NCBI GenBank assembly: GCA_030323885.1
Contig: CM059193.1
Span: forward strand, 96,278,852-96,342,851
Source of the DNA: Branchipolynoe longqiensis
Taxonomy: Eukaryota > Annelida > Polychaeta > Phyllodocida > Polynoidae
DNA length: 64,000 nucleotides
Direction of reading: 5' to 3'
Of the stretch, positions 1 through 11,029 are shown one piece after another. Position 1 is the stretch's first letter; every line of letters starts with the position of its first letter. Below the pieces are notes generated by a model. That model did not search any database and had not been told where the DNA came from. It saw only the letters and a list, made by a program, of their open reading frames with translations. The translations under genes were made by a program, and so were the position numbers.

Positions 1-228
1 AATTTATGAGGTTAGGCTACTGCATTTCTATTAATTTTGAATAAAATTGACTTGTTGCACTGCGCGTACAGGCAAACTCAATGGCAGTGTGCATTCGATA
101 TGCAGCCAAGCTGCGCTCGCTTACACAATGTTTATAAACATTGAAAGGGGTCTATTGGCGGCAATTTGTACCAGATTGGTCTCGTATCCGCCCACACCTC
201 GCCCCCATACACGAAGCATTAACTGGCG

Positions 229-390
229 TCAAGGTCACATGCCAAGGTCACGTGCCAAGGTCAGCGACAGGCGGCGCTATCACAGGTCGGCCTTTGGTGA
301 CACGCGACGCGGCCGGACAAAGTGGCAGGACATGAATCAAGTTATGGATCAGATCAAGGTCAGCTGCACGCCAAAACCAGGTCAAGGTCA
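229..390. promoter_or_regulatory. Cluster of five AAGGTCA motifs
   Basis: The 7-mer AAGGTCA occurs five times on the plus strand, at 231, 244, 257, 356 and 384. The first three are spaced exactly 13 bp apart (CCAAGGTCACGTG-like unit). AAGGTCA is the extended half-site bound by monomeric nuclear receptors such as the NR5 and ERR types; that is family knowledge. Here it may equally be a short degenerate tandem repeat. No gene start was identified nearby. Confidence 0.3.
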
Positions 391-460
391 ACATCCACAG
401 GAAGCAGTGCGACAGTCAGCCGTCAGGGAAGCTGGGCTCGGCAGGAGCGGGAGGCGGAGC

Positions 461-474
461 GGGGGGGGGGGGGG
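461..474 (+). repeat. Poly-G tract (14 G)
   Basis: An uninterrupted run of 14 guanines directly before the first TIR element. It is a simple homopolymer and its length may be an assembly estimate. Confidence 0.9.
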
Positions 475-534
475 TGATCCTATGGGATAATGGTGGCGCC
501 CTCAGCTAGATACCACCTATAACGTCATATGTGA

Positions 535-1710
535 TACCCCTGTCACACTACGACGTAATGAGCGAACGTGAGCCTAACGTGGTGATATTTCGTCATTACG
601 TTTATGTACGTTGGATTACGTTATGATGACGTCATAATGACGTTAGACTGACGTCGAGGTACATCACATTGTGCGTAATGTTTTGGCATTGCGGGTAATC
701 AGGATCGCGAATACAGACCAAGGTTGCCAGTACTAAGGACGTCTTTTGTGTCGCCGACTAGCGGTATTCTTTAGAAATATGTAACAACTCAAATGCCGAC
801 TAACGGGTCTTTGCTAAACCTGGTCGCCGATCGGGTAAACAAGACTTGATGACGTATTACGCAGTACACTCGTACTGCCTATGCGCCCCTTTTCGGGTAG
901 ACTTTTGCTATATAAGGCGGTGCACCGACGGGGTTTGGTCATTACGACCGGAGGAGCCAGGAGACAATAACCAGCCTTAAATTGGCCTCCCACCCACCCT
1001 ACATGTGAAAGTGGAAAGTAGGGCCATACCATCTCTAGCCTCGTTTCTTAAGCATTTGTGAGCTGACATTTGTATAACCTGACATTTAACTTTGCGTTAA
1101 TTAAAGATGCCATAACTATATTTGCTGTGTTCGCGTTTTTCCTGATTACGTCGTGTTACGTCGAGTTACGTCGATGTTTTGGACATGTTCAAAAGTTTTG
1201 ACGTAGGTCGAACGTAAGGGTTTACGTTCGCCGTATGTTCTGTTCACGTTCAGCGAACGTCAATGACGTTAAACGGACGTTAGGCCAACGTTCCTCACTA
1301 CGTTCCACTCGTTGACCCACATTAAAACCGGTGGAAACGTCCATGCGGCGTAATGGGAAAGTCAGGAGAACTTCAGGAAGAACGTCAGGAGAGAACGTCA
1401 GGAGAACGTCAGGAGAAACGTCAGGAGAACGTGCATTCAACGTACGTTCAACGTCTCATGACATAGCTAACGTCACGTAACGTTCTTCTGGCGATGGAAT
1501 AACGTTCATAACGTTCCGTGAGCGTCATTACGTTGACCTCTCTCGTTGAATGATGGTATCACTACGCTTTACCGACGTTACGCTCTCGTCCACTACACTG
1601 CATCCATCCACCTTCGACTTGTGCCCAAATATGCATACTACGCCGAGAAGTTCAACGTTCTTCACGTTCTCCCTACGTCGACGTTGTTACGTCGTAGTGT
1701 GACAGGGCCA
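535..1710. mobile_element. Non-autonomous TIR DNA transposon, about 1.18 kb
   Basis: The left end around 538-557 (CCCTGTCACACTACGACGTA) is repeated in inverted orientation at 1688-1707 with no mismatch over about 20 bp. The interior is built from short ACGT-rich words (AACGTCAGGAGA and similar around 1370-1435) and encodes no transposase, so the element depends on one supplied elsewhere. The core CACACTACGACGT is shared with the TIR of the element at 60.9-61.6 kb, which has a clean TTA target duplication. This suggests a PIF/Harbinger-like family. The flanking triplets here (TGA and TAA) match only in part, so the exact ends are uncertain by a few bases. Confidence 0.75.
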
Positions 1711-1772
1711 TAAAGTAGGCTTCCAGGACAGTTTTTCCACTTTGCTCTTGGCCCACTAGTAGGTCTGCTACT

Positions 1773-2650
1773 TTCTTTTCTGTTTGAGTGTTTGTGTGTT
1801 GGTATGCTTGTCTGTTTGAGTGTTTGTGTGTTTGTCTGTTCATATGTTCATAGGTGTGTGTGTTTGTATCTCTGTATGTATGTTTGTATGTGGGTCTGAT
1901 TGTTAGTTTGTATGTATGTCTGTCTGTTTGTATGTTTGTCTGTTTGTCTGTTTGTATGTGTGTATGTTTGTATGTTGTAGGTGTGTATGTTTGTCTGTTT
2001 GTGCATGTATGTGGTTGTGCGTATGTGTGGTTTTGTGCTTGTTTGTTTGTAAGTGTGTATGTTTGTAGGTATGTATGTTTGTGGGTTTGTGTGTTTATGG
2101 GTGTGTCTATGTGTATGGTTCTCTGGTTGCGTGTATGCTTGTATGTTTGTGTGGTTCTCTGTGTGTGGGTATGCTTGTAAGGTTGTATGTGTGTGTGTTT
2201 GTCTGCTTGTGTGTTGTGTGTGTCTGTCTGTATGTTTGTATGTCTGTCCGTTGGTCCGTGTGTGTTTGTGGGGTTGTATGTTTGTGCGCTTAGGTCGTGT
2301 GTGTTTGTGTGTGTTTGTGTGATTATATGTTTGTCTGATTGTGTGTGTGTATTTGTGTGTGTGTGTCTGTTTTTGGGTGGGTGTGTTTGTCGGTGTGTGG
2401 GTTTGCGTGTTTGGCTGTTTGTCTGTGTGTGGGTATGTGTGTTTCTGTGGTTGTGTGTTTGTCCGTTTGTGTGTTGATGTGTTTGTGTGGGCATGTGTTT
2501 GTGTATTTGTGTGTGTGTTGTGTCTTTGTGTATTTGTCTCTTTGTACAGTTGTGTGTGTGTTTGTCTCTTTGTTGGTGTGTGTTTGTATGTTTGTCTGTT
2601 TGTCTGGTTGTGTGTTTGTGTGTTTGTCTGTTTGTGTGTCTGTCTGTGCA
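1773..2650. repeat. GT-rich satellite (TGTTTGTATGTTTGTC type)
   Basis: About 880 bp built from TGTTTG, TGTATG and TGTGTG words with almost no A/C on the plus strand. Long open frames on both strands are low-complexity Val/Cys or Thr/His strings caused by the repeat and are not genes. Confidence 0.95.
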
Positions 2651-2695
2651 TATACAGGCACATTCCCGACGCGAATGACAACGGGAGCACCCGTA

Positions 2696-3647
2696 TGTAA
2701 TACATCTGGAATGCCCGGCCGTCAGAGCCCCAGAAATACCACTTACTCTTCCCAGGTGCATTATGACAACTGTCTGTCAGTTCACACCTGATGCCTAGGG
2801 GAACAAACTCACAAGCAAGAAAGGGAAGACAAGTTGTGCAAGATTGACAGTGAAGAAGTTGTGCTTTATTGGCATGAACTCCTGTTCACCTACTAGCGAC
2901 CTATCACCCTCACTCCTTACATTCTGTCAATACAGAGCCTCATTACTCTCTTTAGTATGTATAGGAATCAGTGCCTACAACCCATTGAACCGGAGTCCCA
3001 TGGTTGTTGCACACAGCTCAGTTTGTATATAAAAGGTGGAGCCTCAGACATAGTGTCTGGCTTCCGGCCAAGAGAAGAGTGTGTCTCACTCAAGAGTCAA
3101 GAGTAGAGTGTTCTCTAGTAGTGACTGTAGAGATCAGAGTGTCTAGAATAATCAATATCAAAATGAAGCTTGTGTGGTCAGGTGGGGCAAAGGGGTGCAG
3201 GTGACTGGGCCTCCCACAGCCAGCCAATCAGGCACCCGGGGCGATGCCCCAATATGTGCAGCTGTCACTCAACCCCAGCTGTAGGTGGTGTCCATAATGT
3301 ATGCAGATTGGCTGGTGTGCTTGCCCATCGGCCCTGTGGTAACAGGTAGATGCAGACAGTTACAATAAACATATATATTAAAAATGTCCTTCTCCTCCAC
3401 TTGCACCCTTACTGGTGCATAGAGGAAACATTTCCCTAAACATTAACTGTCTCTTATATAGGAACATCTCATCATAATCTTGGGCACTATGTATTAACAT
3501 ATATTTCACATAGCCTAATATGTCACACAGGCAGTGGGGCACGCTTGCTTTTCTATTACATAACCTTGGTCCCCACTCCATCACCTGAGAATAATAATGC
3601 TCTCTGCCAATATATAATTCCGAACCGAAAATCTGTATATTTTTGCA
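2696..3647 (+). mobile_element. Solo LTR, family A, copy 1
   Basis: A 952-bp block starting TGTAATA and ending TTTTTGCA, so it has the canonical TG...CA termini of an LTR. It is flanked by a 4-bp direct repeat CGTA (2692-2695 and 3648-3651). A TATA box (TATATAAAAGG, 3026-3036) and an AATAAA hexamer (3364-3369) fit the U3-R-U5 layout on the plus strand. A second copy lies at 3951-4853 with a different target duplication, so the two are separate insertions rather than one element. A 4-bp duplication is usual for Ty3/Gypsy-type integrases; the class is inferred, since no coding part remains. Confidence 0.85.
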
Positions 3648-3950
3648 CGTAGTTAGGATCGGGGCCGGTGATGGCGCCACAAGTACCAGGATGTAGGATC
3701 GGAAGTGAATTCATCGAGAATGGTGGTTGGTAGAGAATGTATAGAACAATTAAAAATAATAATTCTCTTCCGCGCCTTTGTACTTGCATAATGCTTATAG
3801 TTATACATCATATATGTATGTATATATATATATATGATAGTGATAAGCCCCTTATCGCATATAATAAGGTTTGCAGTGTATTACGCCCCACCACCACCAC
3901 CACAACAGGGGTATCCCAGCATCCTCCACACTCCCCCCCCCTCTACGCAG
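3648..3950. other. Spacer between the two solo LTRs
   Basis: Single-copy-looking sequence with a short (TA)n tract near 3820-3836 and a CCACCACCACC stretch near 3888-3904. No coding or RNA feature seen. It lacks a primer-binding site directly after the left LTR, which argues against the two LTRs bounding one short element. Confidence 0.5.
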
Positions 3951-4853
3951 TGTAATATTACTGGATGCCCCAGCCGACAGAGCCCCAGAGATACCACAAT
4001 ACTCTCCCCAGGCGCGTTCTGATGACGGTCTTTCAGCTCACACCTGATGCCCCTCTCAAACAAACTCATAAGGAAGAAAGGGAAGACAAGTCACGCAAGA
4101 TTGACAGTGAAGAAGTTGTGCTTTATTGGCATCAACTCCTGTTCACCTACTAATGACCTATCACCCTGACCCCTTACCTTCTGTCCACACATAGTATCAT
4201 TACCTCTTTAGTATGTCTATGAATCAGTGCTTATAGCCCATTGAACCGGAGTCCCATGGTTGTTGCACACAGCTCAGTTTGTATATATGAAAGGTGGAGC
4301 ATCAGACAGAGTGTCTGGGTTCCTTCCCAGGAGAGAGTGTGTCTCACTCAAGAGTCAGGAGTAGAGTGTACTGCCCACTGTGTCTGGAACAGTGTCTAGA
4401 ATAATCGAAATCAAAGTGAGGCTAGTGTGGTCAGGTGGGGGAAGGGAATGCAGGGGACTGGGCCTCCCACAGCCAGCCAATCAGGCACCCTCCACAGCCT
4501 GGGAGGTGATGTCCCCCATATGAGCAGCGGTCACTCAACCCAGCTGTACGTGGTGTACATAATGTATGCAGAGTGGCTGGTGTGCATGCCCATCGGCCCT
4601 GTGGTAACAGGTAGTTGCACCCTTACTGGTGCATAGAGGGATCATTTCACCCAACATTCACTGTCTCTTACATAGGAACATCTCATCACAATCTCGATCA
4701 CTATGTATTAACATATATTTTCCATAGCTTAACATGTCACACAGTGAGTGGGGCACCCATTGCTTTTCTCCTTGGTCCCCACTCCATCGCCCGAGGATAA
4801 TAATGCTCTCTGCCAATATATACTTCCGAACGGAAAATCTGTATATTTTTACA
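3951..4853 (+). mobile_element. Solo LTR, family A, copy 2
   Basis: Starts TGTAATA and ends TTTTTACA. It is flanked by the direct repeat GCAG (3947-3950 and 4854-4857). It aligns with copy 1 along nearly its whole length, including the TATA region (TATATATGAAAGG near 4282). It lacks the segment of copy 1 that holds the AATAAA signal (about 45 bp near 4610), so it probably cannot end a transcript in the same way. Copies 1 and 2 differ by many substitutions and small indels, so they are not a recent tandem duplication. Confidence 0.85.
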
Positions 4854-5207
4854 GCAGGGTTAATATTATTAGAATTATTATATATTTGAAGTATAGGCAT
4901 TATACAAATATAAAGTTGCGGAGGAATAGTTAATTGTTTTATCGATTATATTGGATTGTTATTATTAGTGTTATGCATTGTTGCATGATTTATTATATAT
5001 ATTATTATTATTGTATTTCGCCAATCCTGCTCATGTTCCTGTGTTCCGATTGGACGGTGTGTTCGCGACCTGCGTCACGGGTGATCAGACTGCCGGTGAG
5101 CTCCTGCAGTCGTTGTTGAAAATTTGTTGGGAATGCAGGCACACTTCAGAACATGCTCCAGAACACACACGACAGAGCACTAGGTGCGCTCAAGAACATT
5201 CTCGGCT

Positions 5208-5904
5208 ATGCCTAAGAATTACTGTTCGGATTGTGGTTCTACACACAAAGCTACCGATATGGAGGCCTGTCTCAAGCGCAAAGCAAAGAAGGTGGCAAAG
5301 CAGGCGAAAAAGTCAGCAACTAAGCAGAATACGACGAGACAGACAAGGCAAACTACCGAAGAAATGGCAGAGTCAGGTGTGGATAAGTTGTCATCACACA
5401 TACATAGTATGTCGCTGGAGGAGCGGGAATGCACAGTTTGTGAGGACGTTCAATGGTTGGGCCAAGACAAGCATATCATGGAACTCGAGAGGTGTCGAGA
5501 AGTTTAGCAAGATGCCATGACAGGCGTTCTAGGACGCCGGTGTCGGACGATGAGGCAGAAGTGAAGGTCGGAGCGGCCTTAGAGGTCACCTTGCCACCAA
5601 CCGTGACACCGCGGATTGACAGTGGTGGACCAGGGGAGCACTCGACATATGACCTAATAAGGTCACGTAACCAGTCACGGGAGTGCCAACACCACCATAG
5701 AAGCAAGTCAGGTTCAGGCAGCAGAAGCAGGAGCAGTTCATGTTGGTGAAGAAGTAAGTGGTCGCTCAAGCGCTATATGGTCAGTTTGAAGGAGGTTCGG
5801 AAGCTTAATGCTTACAAGCTAATTGCAGCAGCCTCTAAAAGGGTTCTAGACTTAGAGGGCCTTACATTAAAAGACTACAGAGTCTTCATACAGAATGTCG
5901 CTTT
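5208..5904 (+). pseudogene. Unrecognised gag-like ORF remnant with zinc-type cysteines
   Basis: An ATG at 5208 opens a frame of about 100 codons that starts MPKNYCSDCGSTH and runs into a lysine/threonine-rich basic stretch. A second frame from about 5453 continues with Arg/Ser-rich sequence, is broken by a stop at 5747-5749, and then reads on through MVSLKEVRKLNAYKL to about 5900. The early Cys-x2-Cys...His pattern plus a basic middle region resembles a nucleic-acid-binding ORF1/gag protein of a retroelement. I do not recognise the family. It is followed at once by an inserted LINE, and the open sequence resumed after that LINE at 8.1 kb may be its continuation. Confidence 0.45.
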
Positions 5905-8093
5905 CATTGCAAATAGAGCTAAAATTAACAAGTTCAAGGACTGTCTACCCTCTGGAAAATCTTTTGGAGACATCATCAACCCACATAAAGCAAAAATGAA
6001 AAATCAAATTGACAAACTAATCTATAGCAATAAAACAATGACAAACAATGAAGATATCGCCAGCACATTAAATGAACACTTCTGTTCAATTGGTGAAAAA
6101 CTTGCAGCAAAACACACCAGTAATAGCATAGCACACAAGCAATATCTTAAACACCCAAATTCACATAGGTTTTTCTTAGTCCCACCAATGAACAAGAAAC
6201 CCTAGAAGAAATAAAGAAACTAAATCCCAATAAGTCAAGCGGACATGACAATATCTCACCAAAAATAATCAAAGAGTGTGACACTCTACTCGCACCATCT
6301 ATCTCCCACATAATAAACCTATCATTTGCAAATGCTACTGTTCCTGAAAATCTCAAAGTTGCAAAAGTAATACCCATCCATAAGAAAAATGAGAAATACC
6401 TAGTTGATAACTACAGGCCAATCAGCCTACTCAGTACCATAAACAAATTAATGGAAAAACTAATGTACAAAAGAGTTTACCAATTTCTTAACAAATACAA
6501 AATATTATACAAATACCAATTTGGATTTAGAGAGAATCACTCAGCAATAATGGCTCTGACTGAAATCTTAGACAATATACTACAAGACCTTGAAAATGGG
6601 AAACATGTTGCAGGAGTCTACTTAGACCTGAGCAAAGCATTTGATACTGTAGACCATGACATCCTACTCTCAAAACTTAGGCACAACGGAATTCAAGGCC
6701 AGGGACTTAAATGGTTTGGGAGTTACCTAAACAATAGAAAGCAATTTACATACATAAACGGTAAATGATCCAAGCTAAACTCAATCAGCTATGGTGTCCC
6801 CCAAGGTTCTGTCCTGGGACCTCTCCTATTTTTGATCTACACAAATGATATAGTCAACTGTACAAAACAAGATGTCAAAACAAGGTTATTTGAAGATGAT
6901 ACCAATGGCTTCATGACCTCAAATTCACCCAAACAACTAAAACATTCAATTAAAACATTACTTTCAGATATATTTACATGGTGCAATGATAACAAATTAA
7001 CAGTAAACCTGAACAAAACATGCTACACAATATTTAAAAGCAGAAGTACAACCATTCCTGATTACCTAAACAACATAAAGATAAACGATAACACAATAAA
7101 GAGAGTCCCTTCTGTGAAATACCTAGGTATAATTCTAAATGAGAACCTCAACTGGGATGAACATATTGATAACTTAAATAATTCAATAATTAAAACGGCT
7201 GACTCATTTAAAATAATCAGACGACAGGTACATGAGGAAAATAAAAAATTACTATACTATGCATATGTTTACTCCAAAATCCAGTATGGTATAGAGGTGT
7301 ATGGGAGAGCCAAATCATCAACCCTAAAAAAGGTACAGACACATCAAAACAGAGCCTTGAAAATACTGTATAGCAAAGACTATCTCACCCCAACTAAATC
7401 ACTTCATAAAGACCTGGACTTACTTATGGTAACTGACATTTATAAAATATACATTGCAAAATGTGTTTACAAGCAAAAGAATGGCCTCCTCCCTGAAATA
7501 TTTGATAATCTCTTCAAAGAAAACAATCAGGTCCATTCCCATAACACACGACAGATAAATAACATACATCACAAACACACTAGAAACAAATATGGCAAAA
7601 TAACAACTGACATCCAAGGAACCAATATCTGGAACTCAATACCAGTAGAGATTAGAAACCTTCAAACTTTGAAAAACTTCTGTAAAAAACTAAAGATAAG
7701 CTATCTCAATGCATACTAAATCGATTACCAGTAAAGAATATATATAATACCCCTATTAACATACATGCAAAATAACTACTGATACTGCATGTAAGTACAT
7801 GAATCCATGACACAATATCCATATAAAATTCCTATCATTACTTTGTTTTTTACTAACTGTGAAGAGACGCACCAGTATCTCATCATAATCATTAGTTAAA
7901 AATGTAGCTTAAGTCTAATAATTTGTTATTGTCATCACTTGTTCATTCACATCATGGAGACCAGCTAGATAAGCATCGCCTTTCAGGGATCCTTTCAGTC
8001 TGTAAGGAATTTGTATGCATTTATTGTATCACCTCAGTTTATTGTAAACATACCTTGCAGAGAGTTAAAATAAAAGAATTGAATTGAATTGAA
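5905..8093 (+). pseudogene. 5'-truncated CR1/L2-like LINE reverse transcriptase, inactivated
   Basis: This is the reverse transcriptase half of a Jockey-superfamily non-LTR retrotransposon; the endonuclease is missing, as expected for 5' truncation. Visible in order are the pre-RT linker (NEDIASTLNEHFCSIGEKLA, near 6045), the fingers motif NYRPISLLST (near 6410), the catalytic block YLDLSKAFDTVDHD (near 6620-6660), GVPQGSVLGPLL (near 6790) and the thumb/C-terminal region ending near 7719. It is dead: there is a frameshift near 6170-6190, an in-frame TGA at 6766-6768, and the catalytic motif reads FEDD instead of FADD (Glu codon 6892-6894). The 3' end carries the short tandem tail (TTGAA)n at about 8075-8093, typical of LINEs that prime on their own microsatellite tail. 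It sits between two open stretches of unrelated reading frame, so it looks inserted into an older element. Confidence 0.9.
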
Positions 8094-8500
8094 CGCGGAG
8101 GACCGGCGCCGCACAAGTGGTGCGAGCAACGCCCCCCCTAATGGTACTCAGCGGGGCAATTACCCAACGGGACTCAGTCAGCAGCGTGTGCCAGCTGACT
8201 CTGGAATGTCTGTTGTGAAGCCGAAAGTGTCTACAGACTTGAACGATGATAATTGTGAATTAAGAATTCCTCCGGTTGATTCTAATGTTGAAACTAATAT
8301 CTCTATTCCATGTGCATGTGGGAAGCCAGAGGGTTCTACGGACAACCAAATTGTTTACTCAGTTGAACATGTTGTTAATGAATGTGATAATAATGCCATC
8401 AATAAATTCTCGGTTTCAGAAATTGAAGAGGCTCAGCGAGCTGATAATACCGTAAATAATTTGTGTGACCGGTGGCCACGTGTCAGCATTCCCTATAAAG
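8094..8500 (+). pseudogene. Open frame after the LINE, possible pol/gag remnant
   Basis: The plus frame stays open for about 160 codons from the LINE tail to 8577, without an ATG at its beginning. It reads acidic and cysteine-poor apart from a short CACGK motif. Near its end it has SEIEEAQRADNTVNNL, which resembles the linker before the integrase zinc finger in some LTR polyproteins. That resemblance is weak and unverified. The natural interpretation is the 3' continuation of the sequence at 5.2-5.9 kb that the LINE interrupted. I assign no function. Confidence 0.35.
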
Positions 8501-9243
8501 GGGAAAACCAAATTTCTCAGCCTCATTCTCGATGCAAAACTGTCTTTTGTGCCACATATAAAGTACTTGAAAACTAGATGCCTGAAAGCGTTAGATATTC
8601 TGAGGGCGCTGTCCAGCTCAGAGTGGGGAGCAGACAGAGATGTTCTGCTCTCAGTGTACAGAACCTTGGTTCGGTCACGAGTGGATTACGGTAGCATAGT
8701 ACACGGTTCGGCAAGGAAATCATATATTGGGCTACTAGACACGACCCACCACCAGGGACTGCTCCTGGCTCTTGGGGCCTTCCGCAGCTCACTGTTTCAG
8801 CACCTTTACATCGAAGCCAATGAACCATCACTTAACAAACTGGCCATGCAATATGTAGTTAAGATAAAAACTAATACATTAAATCCTGCACACAATTGTC
8901 CATTCGAGCAACATGACAAATCCTGGTATGAAGCCAGGCTGAATTACATCCAGCCACTGAGGCTCTGAATGAAACCTCGTTTGGAGGCCTTGGGAGTGGA
9001 TTTGGATGTGTTGGAGGATGCCAAAGTCCCAGAACATCCCCCGTGGTTGTTGAGAAAGCCATCGGTTATCCTCCGACTCACGGAACTGAGGAAGTCTGGG
9101 ACACATCCACTTGAGTACCAAGGACTGCATGAGGAGATTCAAGGCCAGTTTGCAGACCACCACTCCATATACACCAATGGTTCGAAAGACCAAAGCTGGG
9201 TAGCTGCTGCGGCAGTCTGCCGACAGGAAAAATGTGGTTACTG
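8497..9243 (+). pseudogene. LINE remnant: RT thumb to RNase H (I-type)
   Basis: The frame from about 8497 reads FLSLILDAKLSFVPHIKYLK and then RSRVDYGSIVHGSARKSY. These are the post-catalytic RT motifs common in I/Jockey-type LINEs with a C-terminal RNase H. After an in-frame TGA (8966-8968) the same frame continues with HPPWLLRKPSV and then YTNGSKD. The RNase H motif is normally YTDGS; the catalytic Asp is Asn here. The frame stops at 9241-9243, before the rest of RNase H. The stop codon, the missing catalytic residue and the absent catalytic RT half show a decayed fragment. It overlaps the preceding open frame by about 80 bp in another frame, marking an old junction near 8490. Confidence 0.85.
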
Positions 9244-10520
9244 ATAATGTGTCTATTGTATCCCCGCAGAAGGGTTGATTGGCTGCTTAAGGCCTACCAG
9301 GCAGAAGGCCCTTGATTACATATAGAATAATCGAATATCAATATCAAGTTGACCATAGCGGTTAATATACATAAGGACTGGAGAATAGTAAAGAATGCAA
9401 GGAACGTTCCATTCACTTTTAAGAGCTCACAGCTTTATTCTTACCCTCCTGATACAATATGTTTCACTAATAATAATGAATACGCATAAATACTACCCTT
9501 CCCAGCATGACTACTTTAAAAACAATTCCGAATTCTGACAAAGGCCTAAATCTCATCTAAAACATCACAACATGCAAAAACACATCCGATGGGTCTGAGC
9601 CTGAGCGCTTGACCTTCTACCGTTGCTAGGAAAGTTGCAATTGACATCTCCTAGCAACGCGTTACAGCAGGGAACCCTGCCCCGCAAATGGTGGCAAATG
9701 CGGTTCTGAATGCGGGCTAATCGGCCCAAGCCCGCAATTGCCACAGGACGAGGAGTATCGCCCAGTTCATATATATATATATACATACCTTTAGGTGCAG
9801 TCACGAGGGGGACATACCTTCCAGGTGATTAACCGCCACAAAAATAGCCGATAGGTGTCGCCCCGACGCGCCAGGCGGGACGCTGCTTGTGAGGTGCCTG
9901 CGCACAATGGCGACCGTCAAGTGCGTCGTGCATTATGCAAAGTATAGATCACGAGAGGGGCTGCTTCACCTACGATTCGCCCACACTGTACTCGCACCTC
10001 TCACACACACACTCCTCCCGTGTGCGTATGGCACCCCCTCCCCACCGCACCCCCACAGCCCCCGCACCCCCACAACCCCTTGCACCCCCCCCCGCCGGGT
10101 GCAGGTTTTCCAGTAACAAACCGGAAGTGGCGCAGTGTCTCGGTGTGCGATGCGCCGCCTGCCGGCCGGTGATAAGCCAGCCTCGTTCTGAAACCTGGTG
10201 CAACTATCCATGCTTCGGCTGTCGTCTCACGTCACGTGATCGGGACCCGCCGGGTCTCAGCCAATCAACACTCATCTAGCACTTGTAGCAGACGCTGTCT
10301 GTTCCGCACGTTCGTGAGGGCAACATCTTTTCTTAAAGATTTATGCTGCCTATCATGGACAAGTCTGAATATTAGACAGTTGGTAGATATAAAGCCTGAG
10401 CCTACACTTTTACTGACCCAAGGGATTGTTATCCTCCCATACGACATAGACATGATATGAGAGCAACTGGCCTTTGATAATGCTGTCAGTTATACACAGT
10501 GTGGAAATCCAAATTGGCAC
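9244..10520. other. Low-copy region without recognised gene
   Basis: No recognisable protein or RNA. There is a (TA)n tract at about 9768-9783, a C-rich stretch at 10020-10100 and a CpG-rich part at about 10130-10270 with a CACGTG E-box and a CCAAT motif (near 10259). These could be a promoter, but no convincing exon follows. A plus-strand frame at 10236-10460 and a minus-strand frame at 10265-10453 are open but unrecognised. Confidence 0.5.
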
Positions 10521-10612
10521 AGGTGATTGCATGGGGAGTCGAACCATTGACCTTCAGATTAGGAGCCTGACATAAAAAATGTCAGACGCTCTAGTCTAAC
10601 CACTCTGAAACA
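10521..10612 (-). repeat. tRNA-like (SINE-head) remnant
   Basis: On the minus strand an A-box-like region (GAGTGGTTAGACTAGAGCG, near 10592-10609) is followed by a perfect B-box GGTTCGACTCC (10535-10545). The segment between them carries extra bases (an AT-rich insertion with TGACAT flanks), so it cannot fold as a normal tRNA. It is best read as a decayed tRNA-derived repeat rather than a tRNA gene. Confidence 0.6.
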
Positions 10613-11029
10613 GAATACCACATTTGTTAACATGTACAAAGACGGGTTTATGTTTTAAGGCTGGCCACCAATGATTCAGGACAGACGACAATTGACAACA
10701 GCAGACGAGAGTTTGCTATAGCAACTGCCCTTGGGCAAAGCAGAGGACGAATAACAGAACACGTGACAATTGGGCCGGCTATGATTAGCCATACAATCAT
10801 TGCCTGCCAAATTGTCATGTATTGTACTATTAATCAAAGCAGAAGAAAATCACAGCAGAGAACGCTTACTCAGAAAAGAGAATAAATAATCAGATCGGAG
10901 AAAAACTAGTGAGAAAAGCGGACACTAAGCCGAATCACAGCTAAGCCGTGTGGAATTAGTAATACCTGACAAGTCTATTCAAAACTGAAGACTCTTGACT
11001 CGAACTCATGATAATTATTAAGAGGGGGG

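Noticed and set aside
47..490. A 147-codon ORF at the left end
   Set aside because: It crosses the AAGGTCA cluster and the poly-G tract, has no recognised domain and no conserved features.
2696..4853. A single short LTR element (TRIM) with LTRs at 2.7-3.6 and 4.0-4.9 kb
   Set aside because: Each LTR has its own different 4-bp duplication and there is no primer-binding site directly after the left LTR.
8089..8577. A complete gene starting at 8089
   Set aside because: The first codon is TTG inside the LINE's TTGAA tail; the frame is only the continuation of an interrupted sequence.
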